From: Escallonia rubra
Lineage: Eukaryota > Streptophyta > Magnoliopsida > Escalloniales > Escalloniaceae
Reading direction: 5' to 3'
Assembly: GCA_033065855.1 (NCBI GenBank)
Contig: JAVXUO010002483.1
Span: 20,295 to 84,294, forward strand
Length of the DNA: 64,000 nucleotides
Shown: positions 34,388 to 45,730 of the stretch, piece after piece
Numbering within the stretch: the first letter of the stretch is position 1
Layout: every line of letters starts with the position of its first letter
Translations under genes and position numbers: made by a program
The notes under the pieces: generated by a model
Database searches by the model: none
Told to the model about the DNA's origin: nothing
Seen by the model: only the letters and a program-made list of their open reading frames with translations

Positions 34388-34809
34388 TGTTACTACTTAA
34401 ATCTTGATTGAGACCACAGCTAGGAATTGAGCCTGCAAAATAGAAACACAGAGTGACCACCGGGGATTTTCTGGTGGAGACGGCTCCGATGCTAAAGTTA
34501 GAACAACGCTACTAGGGTAGGATTCTGAATAACTGAAAATGCACTGAGTGCTAGTGTGTCAACTTGTCTGTGTACCTGAGGATCTACCCAATATATAGGT
34601 CATCTCTAGACTCCTCTCTTCTTTAGAACTCCTTTCTGACTGATTCTCTTGTAGAAGAGCCATGTTAGGACTCTTCCTTTAGCACTTGAGTCCTTAACGA
34701 CTTCTATCACCTCTATTAGGTTCTATCCCGATACAGATTCGTTAGTCCACTCAGAGTCAAACATGCCACGTGTCATTAGTCGGTTGGGCGGATATATTTA
34801 GCCATATCA
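34388..34809 (-). repeat. Tat element 5' LTR
   Basis: A 422-bp copy of the LTR at 24178-24599. The TATA-like AATATATAGG near 34590 should drive minus-strand transcription into gag-pol. The LTR ends at 34809, followed by the GTAAT duplication. Confidence 0.95.
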
Positions 34810-34814
34810 GTAAT

Positions 34815-34960
34815 CAACACAAATTAATACCTGCATAGATTAAGAGTAACATGTTGTACCATTTAGTACTATGTAACTTTCATTGACTTGGAATAATTGG
34901 TTTTGTCAACTTTCACGTCATTGTCATATATAATCAAAATAGTCATATGAAGAAAAATAG
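34815..34960 (+). repeat. Satellite unit continuing right of the Tat insertion
   Basis: CAACACAAATTAATAC, AGAGTAACA, CATTGACTTGGAATAATTGG, TTTCACGTCATTGTCATATA and CATATGAAGAAAAA continue the unit interrupted at 24177 in phase. The satellite match then stops abruptly at about 34960. Confidence 0.92.
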
Positions 34961-36219
34961 TCATTGGTGCTAGTGGTGATCTGCAATGCTGAACTTTCTG
35001 AGGGTTTTATTGGCTAGTATGTGATGACAGAGGAGGAAAAACCAAAGGGGTAATGAGAAGCAACTGGGAATGAATTCTGTCACAATTTCTTGAACTAGAT
35101 AATAGGCATATTGCAAAATGCAGGATGGCAACCATTGGTGTTCTTAGCTTTTTGTGATGGTGGTCTATTCTGTGATGGAAAGAGTAAGTGAGTGTGTAAG
35201 GTGAGTGAAAAACCGTGTGTGTTGTATACCAGAGTGGTGTGTATCTGTTGTGCGGTTGTTTATGGGTGTTGTGGTGTTACTGAGATGGAGGGGCTACTGT
35301 AAAATGGGTTTGTGTGAACCTGTGTGAGTACAAAATAAAGAGAAAATGGTGTCTGTATGTTAGGCAAGAATGTGAGGCAGTAGCTCTAACAGGTGGTGTG
35401 TGTTAAGCATGGTTGTGAGTGTATGAATGAATCTGTAGATATAGTGTGTATATATGTATGTTAATGGAGTGAAGTGTAGTGTGGTAGGCGTGAGAGTGAA
35501 GCTGCGTGAACAGTAACAGTGAGTTGCTGAGTGTGTGTTCTGGGTTGGACAGAAGGTGAAAGGAGGAAGAAGATGAAGCGGGGAAATGGTTTGTGCAGTG
35601 AGTGGTATCCTTTGCTTGCACAGTTTTATCACGTAGTTGTTGTGTATCGTACTATTCTCGAAAAATGCTGAAACTTTACAAGAAGGTTCTTGGGGTTATA
35701 TTAGAATTACTGGTAAAATTTCAGATTTTTCTGATATATTTGATTTTTTTGGTCTTTTCTGCTCTTCTTTATTTTGTATAACATGTACAATGTGCTTTAA
35801 CTGTGGTAATTGTTATTTTTTATTCTTGTGGCTCACATACGTGCACGATTGTCCTAAACCGACCCACTTGAGGGCAAAGGTTGAAATCTCCAAACTACCT
35901 AAGAATTTGACTGTACTCTCACCACCAAGGCCTAGTACCGAGAGCCTCTTGGTATCTTGGTGTATTAAATGACTTGTGTACACATACCAGTGATCACCTA
36001 TTATTAACTACATGAGTTATGGGTGGGGGAGGTATATCGTACAAGTCAAGCCGATGGGTGACCTTACACCCAAAGTTGAGAAGAAAATCACACACCCAGA
36101 TCATTTCTGTAGTCTACCCTTTTAGGGAGAATATTTGCCAAGTTTATGGCATATCGGCTGGGAACCCACCTGAAATTCTATAATGCGGCATGTATTCTCA
36201 CTTCGAAGAAATTATAGAA
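34961..36219. other. Anonymous DNA, no supported gene
   Basis: A GT-rich stretch (35160-35600) and an AT-rich stretch follow. Open frames here are low-complexity (Thr/His/Leu) or short, and I recognise no domain. The last part (from about 36000) may be the leader of the decayed Tat/Ogre element to its right. Confidence 0.5.
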
Positions 36220-36790
36220 TTAGTGAGTCTTTCCAACCGGCCGGTTTACCAACAGGTCAATCGGACGGTTAGTCAGTAAGTGTCCTTGTTGTAGATACAA
36301 ACAAGTCGGTTGATACCCCCTATCTTTACCCACTGAAACCAGACGGCTAACCAGATAGTTAATCAATTCCCACTTTTTAATATACTTTTCCAAATCCCAA
36401 AACAACCAGCGAAATAACTGGATGGTTAACCCAAAAGGTTAGCCAGACGGTTAGTTAGTAACCATCTTTCAGACACTTTTCTAGAAGCACCCAAACATAC
36501 CCCCCCCCCCCCCTGGGTAACCAGACAGTTCACCCCAAAGGTTAACCGAATGGTTAATCAATACGGCATTTTTCAAAAACTTCTCCAAATACCCAAATCA
36601 CCACACTGAGTAACTGGACAGTTAGTTAGTGCAACATTTCAAAAAATCCCAAAAAACTGTCACTAGGTAACCAGACGATTAGTGAGTGTAGCATTTTCTA
36701 GACCACCTCCTATAATCTCCCAAACAAGGTTAACTGGACGGTTAACCCACAAGGTCAACTGGACGGTTAATTAATGTCCAGATTTTTTAC
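36220..36790 (+). repeat. Imperfect repeats built on AACTGGACGGTTAAC
   Basis: About a dozen variants of TAACCAGACGGTTAGTTAGT or GGTTAACTGGACGGTTAACC occur, separated by 40-90 bp spacers rich in CCCAAA and AACTT. A 14-bp C homopolymer lies at 36500-36513. The motif is partly palindromic. The block lies upstream of a decayed Tat/Ogre gag and may belong to its 5' region. Confidence 0.7.
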
Positions 36791-36999
36791 GGGTATAAAC
36801 CGGTCAGTTTAAATGTGTTTTTCATAATGTTGTGGTGTGCTTATGTGCATTCTCTGATTGTATAGTCCTATCTAAGTGCTAGTTTCCTACCTTGAGTCAT
36901 TTTTTCTTTCCCTTCAATTCCTAAGGTGAAAAGATAAAAGAAATAAAAAGGATGCTCAAAAGAAAGGATGCTCAAAATTTTTTAAGAAGTACAAAATAT

Positions 37000-38500
37000 T
37001 TTCTTTACTTTTCTCTCTAGGAAGACAAAAAGAGCCAACATCAGAAGCCAACTCTAGCATCGGGATATGTCTGAAAAACTAAAGTGGGTTCAAATGGGAG
37101 AAGAATACCTCATATCCATGACTTGTTAGAGTCCTCACAGATTTGGAAAAGGACTTTCAAGCTAGCTTCACCACTCTGGCCGCTCAGCACACGAAGACAG
37201 TCATGGACTTAGGATTCCTAAAGGGGAATATGAATGTCCAAGAGAATGAGCATGGGAATGACCAAAAAATTGAAAAAAAAGAGGAGAGAAAAAAGGGAGA
37301 TCCCAAGAATGAAGTTGATTGGCAATATGAGTCCGAGGATGAAGAAAACATCGAAATTCTGGAATGGAAGGAAAAGTTGGCCACGTTATAGTCACATAAT
37401 GCTCGGATGAGAAAAGCAGACGTCCCTTACCTTGGACCTATAAGATAGGCTCTCACCAAAATTCAAGATGCCCGATATAGACAAGTTTGATGGGACGTCA
37501 AAGCCAAGGATACATGTGAAGATGTACATGCGTGCATTAGCTCTTGATGGAGTTAACCATAATCAATTAGTCCAACTATCCCATAGGACTTTAAGAGTGG
37601 CTTCCACTCTATGGTTCCTTACTCTCGAGGACTCACGAATTCCTATATTAGAGCACTTAGGATGAGAGTTGATTAACCAATATCAGTGTAACGCTGATCT
37701 CGATATTACCAGGCCAGACTTAAAAACCACCAAGAAAGAGCCAAAGGAGTCAGTGTTTGCTTTCATTATTCGATAGAGGAATAAAGCGTCTCAGATGTTT
37801 AACCACCCCTCGGAGGATGAGCAAGTGAATATAGTATGAAACAATTTTTTGCCCGTCTATCACGGGTATATCTTTGGCCACTACCGCACCACGTTCAAGG
37901 CATTGATAGGTTTTCTCACACAAATAAAGGATGCCATCACCAAAGGAGCGATAGTCAATGATGGAAACCAGGAGAATACAAGACTGGTCTAAGGAATTCT
38001 AACACTCAACAAAGATGTTCACAAGCAGGAATGTCAACGCGGTCAAATCTCAAGACTTAGTTTTAAGATAGCCAGTTGTCACTAGGCAAAATTTCTCTAA
38101 TATGCATGCCCCTATGAACAAAGTGTTTGAGCGGCTACTCAGTGAGATATTATTGCCAAGTTACCCCGCTGCTACATCAAAAGGGTCGACATACAGGCTC
38201 GATATGAATATACCAAGGGTTTGGACACCATATGCGCACGGAGAGGTGTATCACCTTGAGGGACACTATTAAAGATCTCCTCGACAAGGGTCAGATCAGC
38301 CCTGTTGTCGGACCCAATGTGAAAAAATAGCCTCTACTAGCATATGAAGTGAACATAACTGAGACATCTCGTTAGGCGTTAGATCCTTCTACGCTCAAAC
38401 AAGAAGAGGAAATCATGGATCCTGCTAGCCAGATCACCCCGGTTTAAAGCAAGGTCAATTTGTTGTTCGATTGATGGCCAAAGACTCTCTTGATGTCGAG
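37000..38500 (+). mobile_element. Decayed Tat/Ogre-type gag fossil
   Basis: Plus-strand coding fragments include DLEKDFQASFTTLAAQHTKT (from about 37140), then PDIDKFDGTSKPRIHVKMYM (from about 37470). The latter matches the Ogre/Tat Gag pattern of K(F/Y)DGT-xP-xHLxMY followed by a tryptophan-rich S-R-I segment. Further remnants of the capsid region continue to about 38000. A Lys/Glu-rich stretch lies at 37240-37380. The element is heavily broken, with no intact frame, and no LTR is assigned with confidence. Confidence 0.65.
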
Positions 38501-39202
38501 TCAAGGACGATGTCGAGCTAGAGTCTTAATTTAGTTCTATGTCTGATATTTTTCCTAGCATTTCTAAGATTGTATTTTTTTCAGACCTGTTCTTTTGATT
38601 GATAAAAAATTTATTTTCTCTTCTTACTCCTTGATTGCCGATTTAGTCTGGCGTGGCTGATAACGAATCAAAACAACAAGAAATAAAAGTCAAAAATATT
38701 TTTTTAATCCTTGAAATTTTCTTTTTAGGGTTTGAGTCAGATAGACGTTGTGTCCCTATTAAGGAATTTTCTCCACCCTTAGCAAGTCGAGAGCATACAA
38801 AAACTTTTCAAGAGCAAGAGTTTATTGCCCGATTTCATATGGATAAAAGAGTTTATTGCCCGATTTCATATGGATAAAATTCATAAGTCAACATTCACTT
38901 CGAGATATTATACAAAAGATGGTTTTTGAATTTAAGCCTAGTGGTCTATCTCGTTAATACTTCCTTTCTGCGCTTGGGGATGATGATCACTGTCTTTGCA
39001 AGCTTAAAAAACTAAAATTCCAGTTTATTTGAAATTGAATATATGACACCTAATAGAAGAATTTGGTTTGAAAATTAAACATTAAAGTAAGAATTAAACA
39101 TATGGATGTATATTACATGTTTATTATAAATTCAATAGTATGACTTAATGTGTCTTTGTTTTACTTCTTAAAATTAGAAGGAAGACAATTTTTTAAACAT
39201 AT
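38501..39202. other. AT-rich DNA, possibly Helitron interior
   Basis: No gene is recognised. A short duplication (TTATTGCCCGATTTCATATG twice, 38822-38874) is visible. The right part runs up to a Helitron 3' terminus and may belong to it. The Helitron 5' end was not found. Confidence 0.4.
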
Positions 39203-39232
39203 CCCGTGCATTTGCACGTGTCCATTAGCTAG
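39203..39232 (+). mobile_element. Helitron 3' terminus
   Basis: The hairpin CGTGCA-TT-TGCACG at 39205-39218 is followed 10 bp later by the terminal CTAG, with T as the next base (39233). A short GC hairpin just before a CTRR end inserted before T is the plant Helitron 3' signature. CCCGTGCATTTGCACG is a common form of this hairpin. No Rep/helicase gene is visible, so it would be non-autonomous. Confidence 0.72.
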
Positions 39233-39539
39233 TACTAGATAAATCAACTTCCACATTTTCATACGTTATTAGATGTCACTTCCTTCATCTATAAGTAGTC
39301 TCGACCCCGTGCATTACACACATGATCACTATATTGTAATTAATAAAATACTAACATGTAGGAAGAGCCTATTTCCACCTCATGCTTGTCGCTAAAAAGT
39401 TAAAAATTGTCTTTAAAGTACATTTTTAACAAACAAAAATGAAAAAAAAATACATGAGAGAGTGTAAATTGTATTTCTAAATTACTTGATAAGAGTATTA
39501 TTGTAATATTAATTTTAATCCGATGTACAAAGAAGCACC
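39233..39539. other. AT-rich flank, no gene seen
   Basis: No open frame, terminal repeat or tandem repeat that I can support. Confidence 0.5.
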
Positions 39540-40026
39540 AGTAAATGTTGACCCGTTAAAGGAAGACGAACCTGTCCTTTTTAAAATTTAAGTAGCGTGA
39601 CAAGTGATAATCTAACTTTTTAGACGGGTATATTTCCATTCCACATATAAGGGCGTTGAGTGAGAGAGTACACGTGCAAGATAAGGGAAGGAAAAAGTAA
39701 TAATTACTACTTTGATTATCAAAATTCAAAAATAAAATTGCAAACAATGTAGAGTCAATATAATAATTGGTTTTACAACAAAAAAAAATAATCATAAACT
39801 CAGATGGTAAAAAGAAATATAAGTATATAAGTTTTTAATAAAAATAAAAATGCAAAAATGTTGTAGATAATAAGGGACTAGTTTACAAAACATGAATATG
39901 AGGCATTTTATTTTGAATTAAAATCATTAAATTAGCTTGGGTTATGTGTGAATGGTCTTAGTATGAGGTACTGGCATTTTGTGTGTGTGTGTGTGTGTGT
40001 GTGTTTGTTTGTGTGTGTGTGTGTGT

Positions 40027-40078
<52 letters not shown>

Positions 40079-40285
40079 ATAAGGCATGAGAGGGAGGGGG
40101 AGAGAAAAAAAACTTGAAATCAAATTGAATTGAATACGTGAGAGAGATTAGAAAAAGGAATCCAAACCGTAATGAAATAGGCAAATAAATTGAAAATAAT
40201 TTTTCAAAGTCAAAATTAAAAAGTTTACATGACAAGTTAAGAGAGTCATAATAAACAGTGACCGGACAACATATTCTCAGCTTCT
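39540..40285 (+). repeat. Direct repeat copy A (about 0.75 kb) with GT/GA microsatellite
   Basis: It pairs with 40790-41600. Shared landmarks in order are TTGAGTGAGAGAGTACAC, GGAAGGAAAAAG, AATTGGTT, GATAATAAGGGACTAGTTTA, AATTAGCTTGGGTTATGTG, then a GT microsatellite, a GA run, GAATCCAAA and a GTGACCGGACAA-like end. The GT/GA tract lies at about 39981-40076. It is non-coding. The flanking signal does not show whether the pair are remnant LTRs or a tandem duplication. Confidence 0.8.
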
Positions 40286-40789
40286 ACATTAATTATATAA
40301 ATTAAATAGATTTTTATTCGATTAGATTTGACTCTCAAACGATACAACTAATTACTCCTGATCGACCAAGTACTTTCATACTGAAATTAGCTAGTAAACC
40401 AGCATTTACTTGGAGTTAATTAAGTTCAAATAAAAGCCACAAATAAAATTACCTTTTCAAGTTCTTAACTGGATAGCTCATTGGCATGATCAGCGGAATA
40501 TACGAGGGAGAAAAAAAACAAAAGAACCACTTGCAAGATTTTTGTCTTGATCATCTTATTATTGCCATAGCCACCAACCTAAGACAGTTTTTTATTTTAT
40601 TTTATTTGATAAAGACGAGAATAACCTAAGACATGTTTGGAATGTCTCCAATATGGAATCTCCCTTTTGTTTAATATATATGTTATGTTATTCTGACACA
40701 AACAATTTTGTTATCGTAGACCTATCATCTATGTCTAAGCTCTAGTTATGCACTCCCTATATGTTTTGTTTAATGTGTTGTGTAATTTA
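40286..40789. other. Spacer between direct repeats, no gene seen
   Basis: AT-rich, with no supported feature. It lacks retrotransposon primer or polypurine signals, which argues against the flanking copies being simple LTRs. Confidence 0.45.
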
Positions 40790-41600
40790 ATTTCGGACAG
40801 GTACGAGGAAAAGAACATGCGCTGGAGTCAGATAATGAACATGTGACGATTGAAGTTTTTTAACAGGTAAAATTATTGTACTACAAATAAGAAAACAAAA
40901 AGGCGCGTTGATTGAGAGAGAGTACACATGTGCATGATAATGAAAGGAAAAAGATAGAATTACTAAATTATTTATCAAATTTAAGAATAAAACTATAAAC
41001 AATTCCGAGTTAATTTAGTGATTGGTTAATAAAAAAAATCACAAACTCATATTGTAAAAACAAATACAACTATTAAAGATTATAAATGAAAATACAAAAT
41101 GTTGGAGATAATTAGGGACTAGTTTACGAAATTGGAATATGAGGCCTTTCATTTCGAATTAAAACCATCAAATTAGCTTGGGTTATGTGCAAATGGTACT
41201 AGTGGAGTATATTGTAGCCAAAATTTTAAAATGAAATTAAAAAAAGAACTTTGCATATCCAAAAGATAGATATAAAGAGAGATATATAAGGAATTGGCAT
41301 AATTGATATGTGTATGTGTATGTCCGTGTATGTGTGTGTTTGTGTGTGTGGGGGTGAGGGGATGGGGATGGGGGGTGAGAAAGAGGCGTGAGAGGAAGGG
41401 CGAGAGAAAAAAAATCAAATCAAATTTAATTGAATAGGTGTGAGAGAAGAATTAAAGGAATCCAAATTATAATTCAATTTATAAGTAAATTCAAAATGGT
41501 TTTAAAAAGTTAAAATTAAAAAGTTCACATGGGGCGAGTTAAGAGACTGTCTAAATAAACGGTGACCAGACAAAGTTCTCTCTGCTTCAAATTTACTATA
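40790..41600 (+). repeat. Direct repeat copy B (about 0.8 kb)
   Basis: This is the partner of 39540-40285, with TTGATTGAGAGAGAGTACAC, GGAGATAATTAGGGACTAG, AATTAGCTTGGGTTATGTGC, a GT-rich tract at about 41311-41350 and GGTGACCAGACAA. Divergence is substantial (about 20 percent by eye, with indels), so the duplication is old. Confidence 0.8.
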
Positions 41601-41938
41601 TATGTTTAGAAAATATTGCTCACTTTCCGTATTAGAAAAAATTTGGTAAAGGTTTTTCTATTTTTGCCCTTGGTCCAATTTTTCTGTTTCTTTTTCTCTC
41701 CTCATTTACCTCTCTGTACCTCTCAACCATCACTAGTACCTCTAACCAAAGACTAGAGCCCTTATTATCACTTTCACCAACCACCCCTTATTATCACTTT
41801 CACCAACCAACCAATACTTGCTACACCGCCATCTTACCCCCTACCACGGCACCACCAATCACATCTTCACAAGCATCAAGCTCTCCCATAACTAGGCAAA
41901 AAATGCTTTCGCTGCTGCAATTTTTGGTCAAAGACGGG
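41601..41938. other. Pyrimidine-rich flank, no gene seen
   Basis: TTATTATCACTTTCACCAAC is repeated near 41762 and 41789. The last bases, AAAGACGGG, look like a polypurine tract directly before the LTR at 41939, but no interior of an element is recognisable upstream. Confidence 0.4.
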
Positions 41939-42194
41939 TGTAGACACCCATTTTTGTAGTTTTATTTTCATATTTCTTCTTTGATTTATTGTTCTTTGTT
42001 GATAATTAAGTTTATGATTATCATGGGTTTAAGCCTAGTAATATAATAAGTCTAATCTATTTAATTAAGTTCAACAAATGGTTAAATCCAATCCAGTTAG
42101 AGTCCGGTCCAATTGGTTAAACCAGTCTAGTTAGTTAGATTCAACCCAAAGTTAAAATCAAGAGATTGGGCCTCAATAGATAACTTAGGGTTTA

Positions 42195-42619
42195 TTTGAA
42201 ATCACTTCTAGTTTTGATTTTCTATTTTTAAAAAAATAAAAAACAAAACCAGTTTAGTTTTAATTTTTATTTTGAGTTTTTTCTTTGGTGGTGGTTGCGG
42301 TGGCGGTGGTGGGGCGTGCTGGCAGGGTGGCCGACGGTGGCTGGCAGGCAGCGGTGACTGGCGAGGGTGGCCGGCAGCAGGTGGTGGTGGGCGGGCGGTG
42401 GCTATGGCGGTGGGAGGGGGGGCGGGGGGCGGGGGGGGGGGGGGGGGGGTCTCAAAACAAAAAATAAAAACTAGAAACCCAAAACTCCAAAATGGGAGTT
42501 TTCAAAAACAACCATGTTTTAAAAACTGAAGAAAAAAAACGAAAACTGTGTGCCAAACGCATTTTTTTTCTCCAGATTACAAAACTGGAGGAAAAACTAA
42601 AAACCAAATGGTTTTCAAA
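42195..42619. mobile_element. TIR MITE (hAT-like) with G-rich core, inside the Ogre LTR
   Basis: The ends TTTGAAATCACTTCTAGTTT and the complement of AAACCAAATGGTTTTCAAA form imperfect terminal inverted repeats. Nested inverted stretches (TTTTTATTTTGAG and CTCAAAACAAAAAATAAAAA) flank the core at 42280-42450. GTGCCAAACGC near the right end recalls hAT-type MITEs. I could not define a clean target duplication. Confidence 0.55.
42280..42450 (+). repeat. G-rich tract with a 19-bp G homopolymer
   Basis: GGTGGCGGTGGTGGGG-type repeats run into G homopolymers, the longest at 42431-42449. It is predicted to favour G-quadruplex structure. The Gly-rich open frames here are composition artefacts. Confidence 0.85.
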
Positions 42620-44190
42620 TATCTTGTATTTTATCCTTCTTGCAGTCAAATCTCCTTAATTTAGATGAAAATTGGGAATAATTCCGGAAATCTGGTACAT
42701 CTCTTCTGCTTTATCTGAGATAATTAGCAAATTAAGGAAAGATGTCCCAAAATTCGGGAAAGCTTGAAATATTAAGGGATGAACCAGCTAATTCTCGACA
42801 AATTGACCGGTGCGTTGACTTTTTCAATGTGCGATTATAATTAAATATTGGCTATGTCAGAGATAGATTCGAATCAGTCATCTTTATCATATCTATCAAC
42901 TGCCAGACCTCTATAAATTGATCCCTTGGGCTACAAAATTAAGGGAACACTTTTTCGTTTTCATCCTTAGAAGTTTAGGAGTTTTCTCTAATATAAAATT
43001 CTGCCAAGAAACTCTAGAGACAGAGAAAATCCTATAAATCCCGACTTCTCGCATCAAGCACACACGCAAACTTTGACCGGCCATAACTTGCTCATACAAT
43101 GCTTGACTTAGGCAGTTCAAAAGCCTAATTCATGTATATTTTAAAAAGCTATTATTTTGTAGAAGAAGTCAAATCCATTTAAGGTTGTCTTCACGACCAA
43201 AATAACATTTTTTCTAGATCAGACAGATTCCCTTTTTAGGTTTTTGAAAAGCCCTAACCTGCTCATACAATACTCGATTTAGGCAATTCAAAAGCCTAAA
43301 TCATTTATCTTTCGAGAGCTATAACTTTGTAGGAGTAGTCAAATACGTTTGAGGTCATCTTCAGGCCCAAAATAGCAATTTTCTAGTTGGTTTCACAGAT
43401 CAAGCCATTGGAAATACCAGAGCGAGGTAGAATTCTCTATCCATTTATGAGTACTTTTATTTCTAGATTATAAGAGCCTTCTATTGTTTCCCCCTCACCG
43501 TGTCCGAGTCTCGGGTAAAAATTTATAAAAGTTAAAATCCAAGTCTTCTATTTCATTTTATTTATAATTCTAGCAATTAGAAAAGTAGTCAATTAGAGTT
43601 AAAAGCCCATTCGACTATAAGAAGTCGAGTCGTCATAAGAGTCAAAGACCAAGACTTGGGTCGCCTCCTGTAGGGTCTGGTGGAACTACGATAGTTTAGA
43701 GTCTGGTTTGTCCGACCGAATACGTAGGCCATTTGACCCCGTTTATCAATTTTAAACCAAAATCACAGAATTACAGGGTGGATTTATATATATTTATATG
43801 CATGTTTATGTGTTATATGTCAAAAGGCCAGAAAAAAACATTAAAATAACGTAGAGACCGTTCAGGTATGGCGGGTGCCTTACACTTCCCCGTTGTATAA
43901 CTTAGTCTCTGAACTTATCACCTCTGTTTTTCGACAGATTAGGAGCCTAGTTGGGTCTTTTAAAGTCTTTTAGGGTTTTTCTTATTTTTCCTTTTGTTTC
44001 TTTTAAAACAATATAATAAGATGGCGACTCCTAGTTTTAGAATTAACCGCGCCTAAGAATGTTTGAGGTCATTCACTACAGTGGCGACTCTACTAGGGAC
44101 TAAAATAAGAGGACTAGATTTGAAATGTTTTATTTGCAATTTCAGTTTCTCTAAAATTAGTTTAGAGCCTTTAAAATACTTAATAAATTC

Positions 44191-45716
44191 TGGAAAAATT
44201 ACTGTGATGATTTTATGATATAACTAAGTTTCAGCTTAAGTTTCGTAATTTTTAGACTTGATTTGTTACTAAATCCGTATAGCATTTGATTTAGCAGAAC
44301 ATATGATTTTAAAATGGTTTCAGTGTTTTTTTTTTTAAATCCTAGTTTCAGTTTCAGTATTTTTCCTATATAATATGAAGCTATCATGAGAATTATGGGA
44401 CTTTGATTTGAGCTAGAAGTATTAATTGTTATTTTTGGGCTTTTTCTGGTATTTAAGAAAATCATTTTTAATTCAAAAATATTCAAAAACAAATCCATAA
44501 AATTTATATTGTAACTTCTTATGCTGTTTTAAGGTATAAAACTATTTTATTTGTAATTATTATGAATTTTAGAGTGTCTTATGTGTTATATAGTGTGCAT
44601 GATTATCGGTTAGGTTTAGCTGTTTGAAGGATCCGATTCGTTTTCGTTTACATCAAGAGCGTCGGAGTGAACAACGATTGAGAATTAGCATTAGATAAAT
44701 TGTTTGTGAGACTAGGTTGTATTCTAATAATTAATCTGCCAATTTAGGTTAATTCGAGGTTTGAACGAGGTTGAATAGCAGCAAGCGCATTTCTTGGATC
44801 GATTGAGGTAAGGGATTTCTTCCGAAACCCTATTTCATCTATTTGAGATCGTAAATATTTTTTCTAAATTGTTATTGATGTTTCCATTGGACTCAGTTAT
44901 AATTGTGATGAAATTGCATCGATTGCCAATAATACCCTGTTTTGGGCCTTGTATGTTTATTGAAAATTCCTTTCGATGTTACGTATTTATTTCTCGTTGT
45001 GCATCGATTTAATGATTGACATGAGTTAGTAAATTGAGGAGTTATAAGGATTGTCTGTATTAGGGGTGATATAAGGATGGTCTGTTATATTGTCGGGAGA
45101 TGCTAGTACCTTAAGGGTCTAACTAGTGTTCATATGCATATTTAACTACCGTGTTATTGAGCATCGCATTTGTGGCTTTGCTAAGAGATTACCCTGCACT
45201 GCCTGTGTGGCTTTGCATATCACTCATGTTCAATATCATCTGCATTGTTTCAGTGTAATCGAAAGTGTTCTATTGATTTTTGATTTGAAGGATTGAGATT
45301 AATCTCTTCCCTTATTGCCATTGAAATAAATTCTCTAAATCGTTTGTATTCCCTACTGAATTTTGAGCAACCTTACTGAGCTCTCGAAAGCACACTCTCC
45401 CTTTTTCTATTCCCTTCTGCAGGTAATAAACATCAGTAGATTCTTGGATTAGCTAGAGCTTGATTACGGAGCTGGTTTAGGTTTGATTTTCATTGTTTTC
45501 TCTACTTAAGCCCCTACGAGGGAAATCAGTGTGTAACTTACTTAGTTGAGTTCATTAATGTAGTCCTTGCATTTAGGAACAATGACTTGAACATTTGAGT
45601 TATTGTAGAAACTCTAATATATGTATTGGGGTATTTTAAGTAGAATCGAGATGATTGAATAAGTAAGCATTGATCGATTGAGTGGCTAACGCTCCGGAAA
45701 ATTCCGGGATGTTACA
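44191..45716 (+). mobile_element. Chromovirus-like LTR copy followed by initiator-Met primer site
   Basis: It ends GGATGTTACA, followed by TGGTATCAGAGA at 45719-45730, the initiator-Met primer site. It matches 48187-49720 through its whole length, with about 5-7 percent differences by eye, implying an insertion older than the Tat element (a few million years). It is the 5' LTR of a broken Ty3/gypsy element. Confidence 0.85.
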
Positions 45717-45730
45717 TTTGGTATCAGAGA

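Larger units (their letters stand above)
24178..34809 (-). mobile_element. Tat-lineage Ty3/gypsy LTR retrotransposon, minus strand
   Basis: A 10,632-bp element lies inside a satellite unit with target duplication GTAAT (24173-24177 and 34810-34814) and 422-bp LTRs at both ends. Reading on the minus strand, the order is 5' LTR (34388-34809), primer site, gag region, pol (protease, reverse transcriptase, RNase H, an additional RNase H-like domain, integrase), a block with a 202-bp tandem duplication, an extra ORF region in antisense, a GC-rich minisatellite, polypurine tract, and 3' LTR (24178-24599). The second RNase H, antisense extra ORFs and repeat-bearing 3' untranslated region are features described for the Tat lineage. 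The LTRs differ at about 11 of 422 positions by eye, suggesting insertion roughly 1-2 million years ago at commonly used plant rates. All parts are present, but the coding regions look broken in a few places. Confidence 0.95.
41939..44080 (+). mobile_element. Ogre/Tat-type long LTR with adjoining primer site
   Basis: It begins TGTAGACACCCATTTTTG, a start typical of Ogre/Tat LTRs, and ends CATTCACTACA. One base later comes TGGCGACTCTACTAGGGA (44082-44099), the arginine-tRNA-type primer site used by Ogre elements. A weaker copy of the same motif (TGGCGACTCCTAG) lies at about 44023. The length is 2142 bp, including a MITE at 42195-42619. Only about 110 bp of interior follows before unrelated LTR sequence, so the element is a broken remnant. 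Confidence 0.75.
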
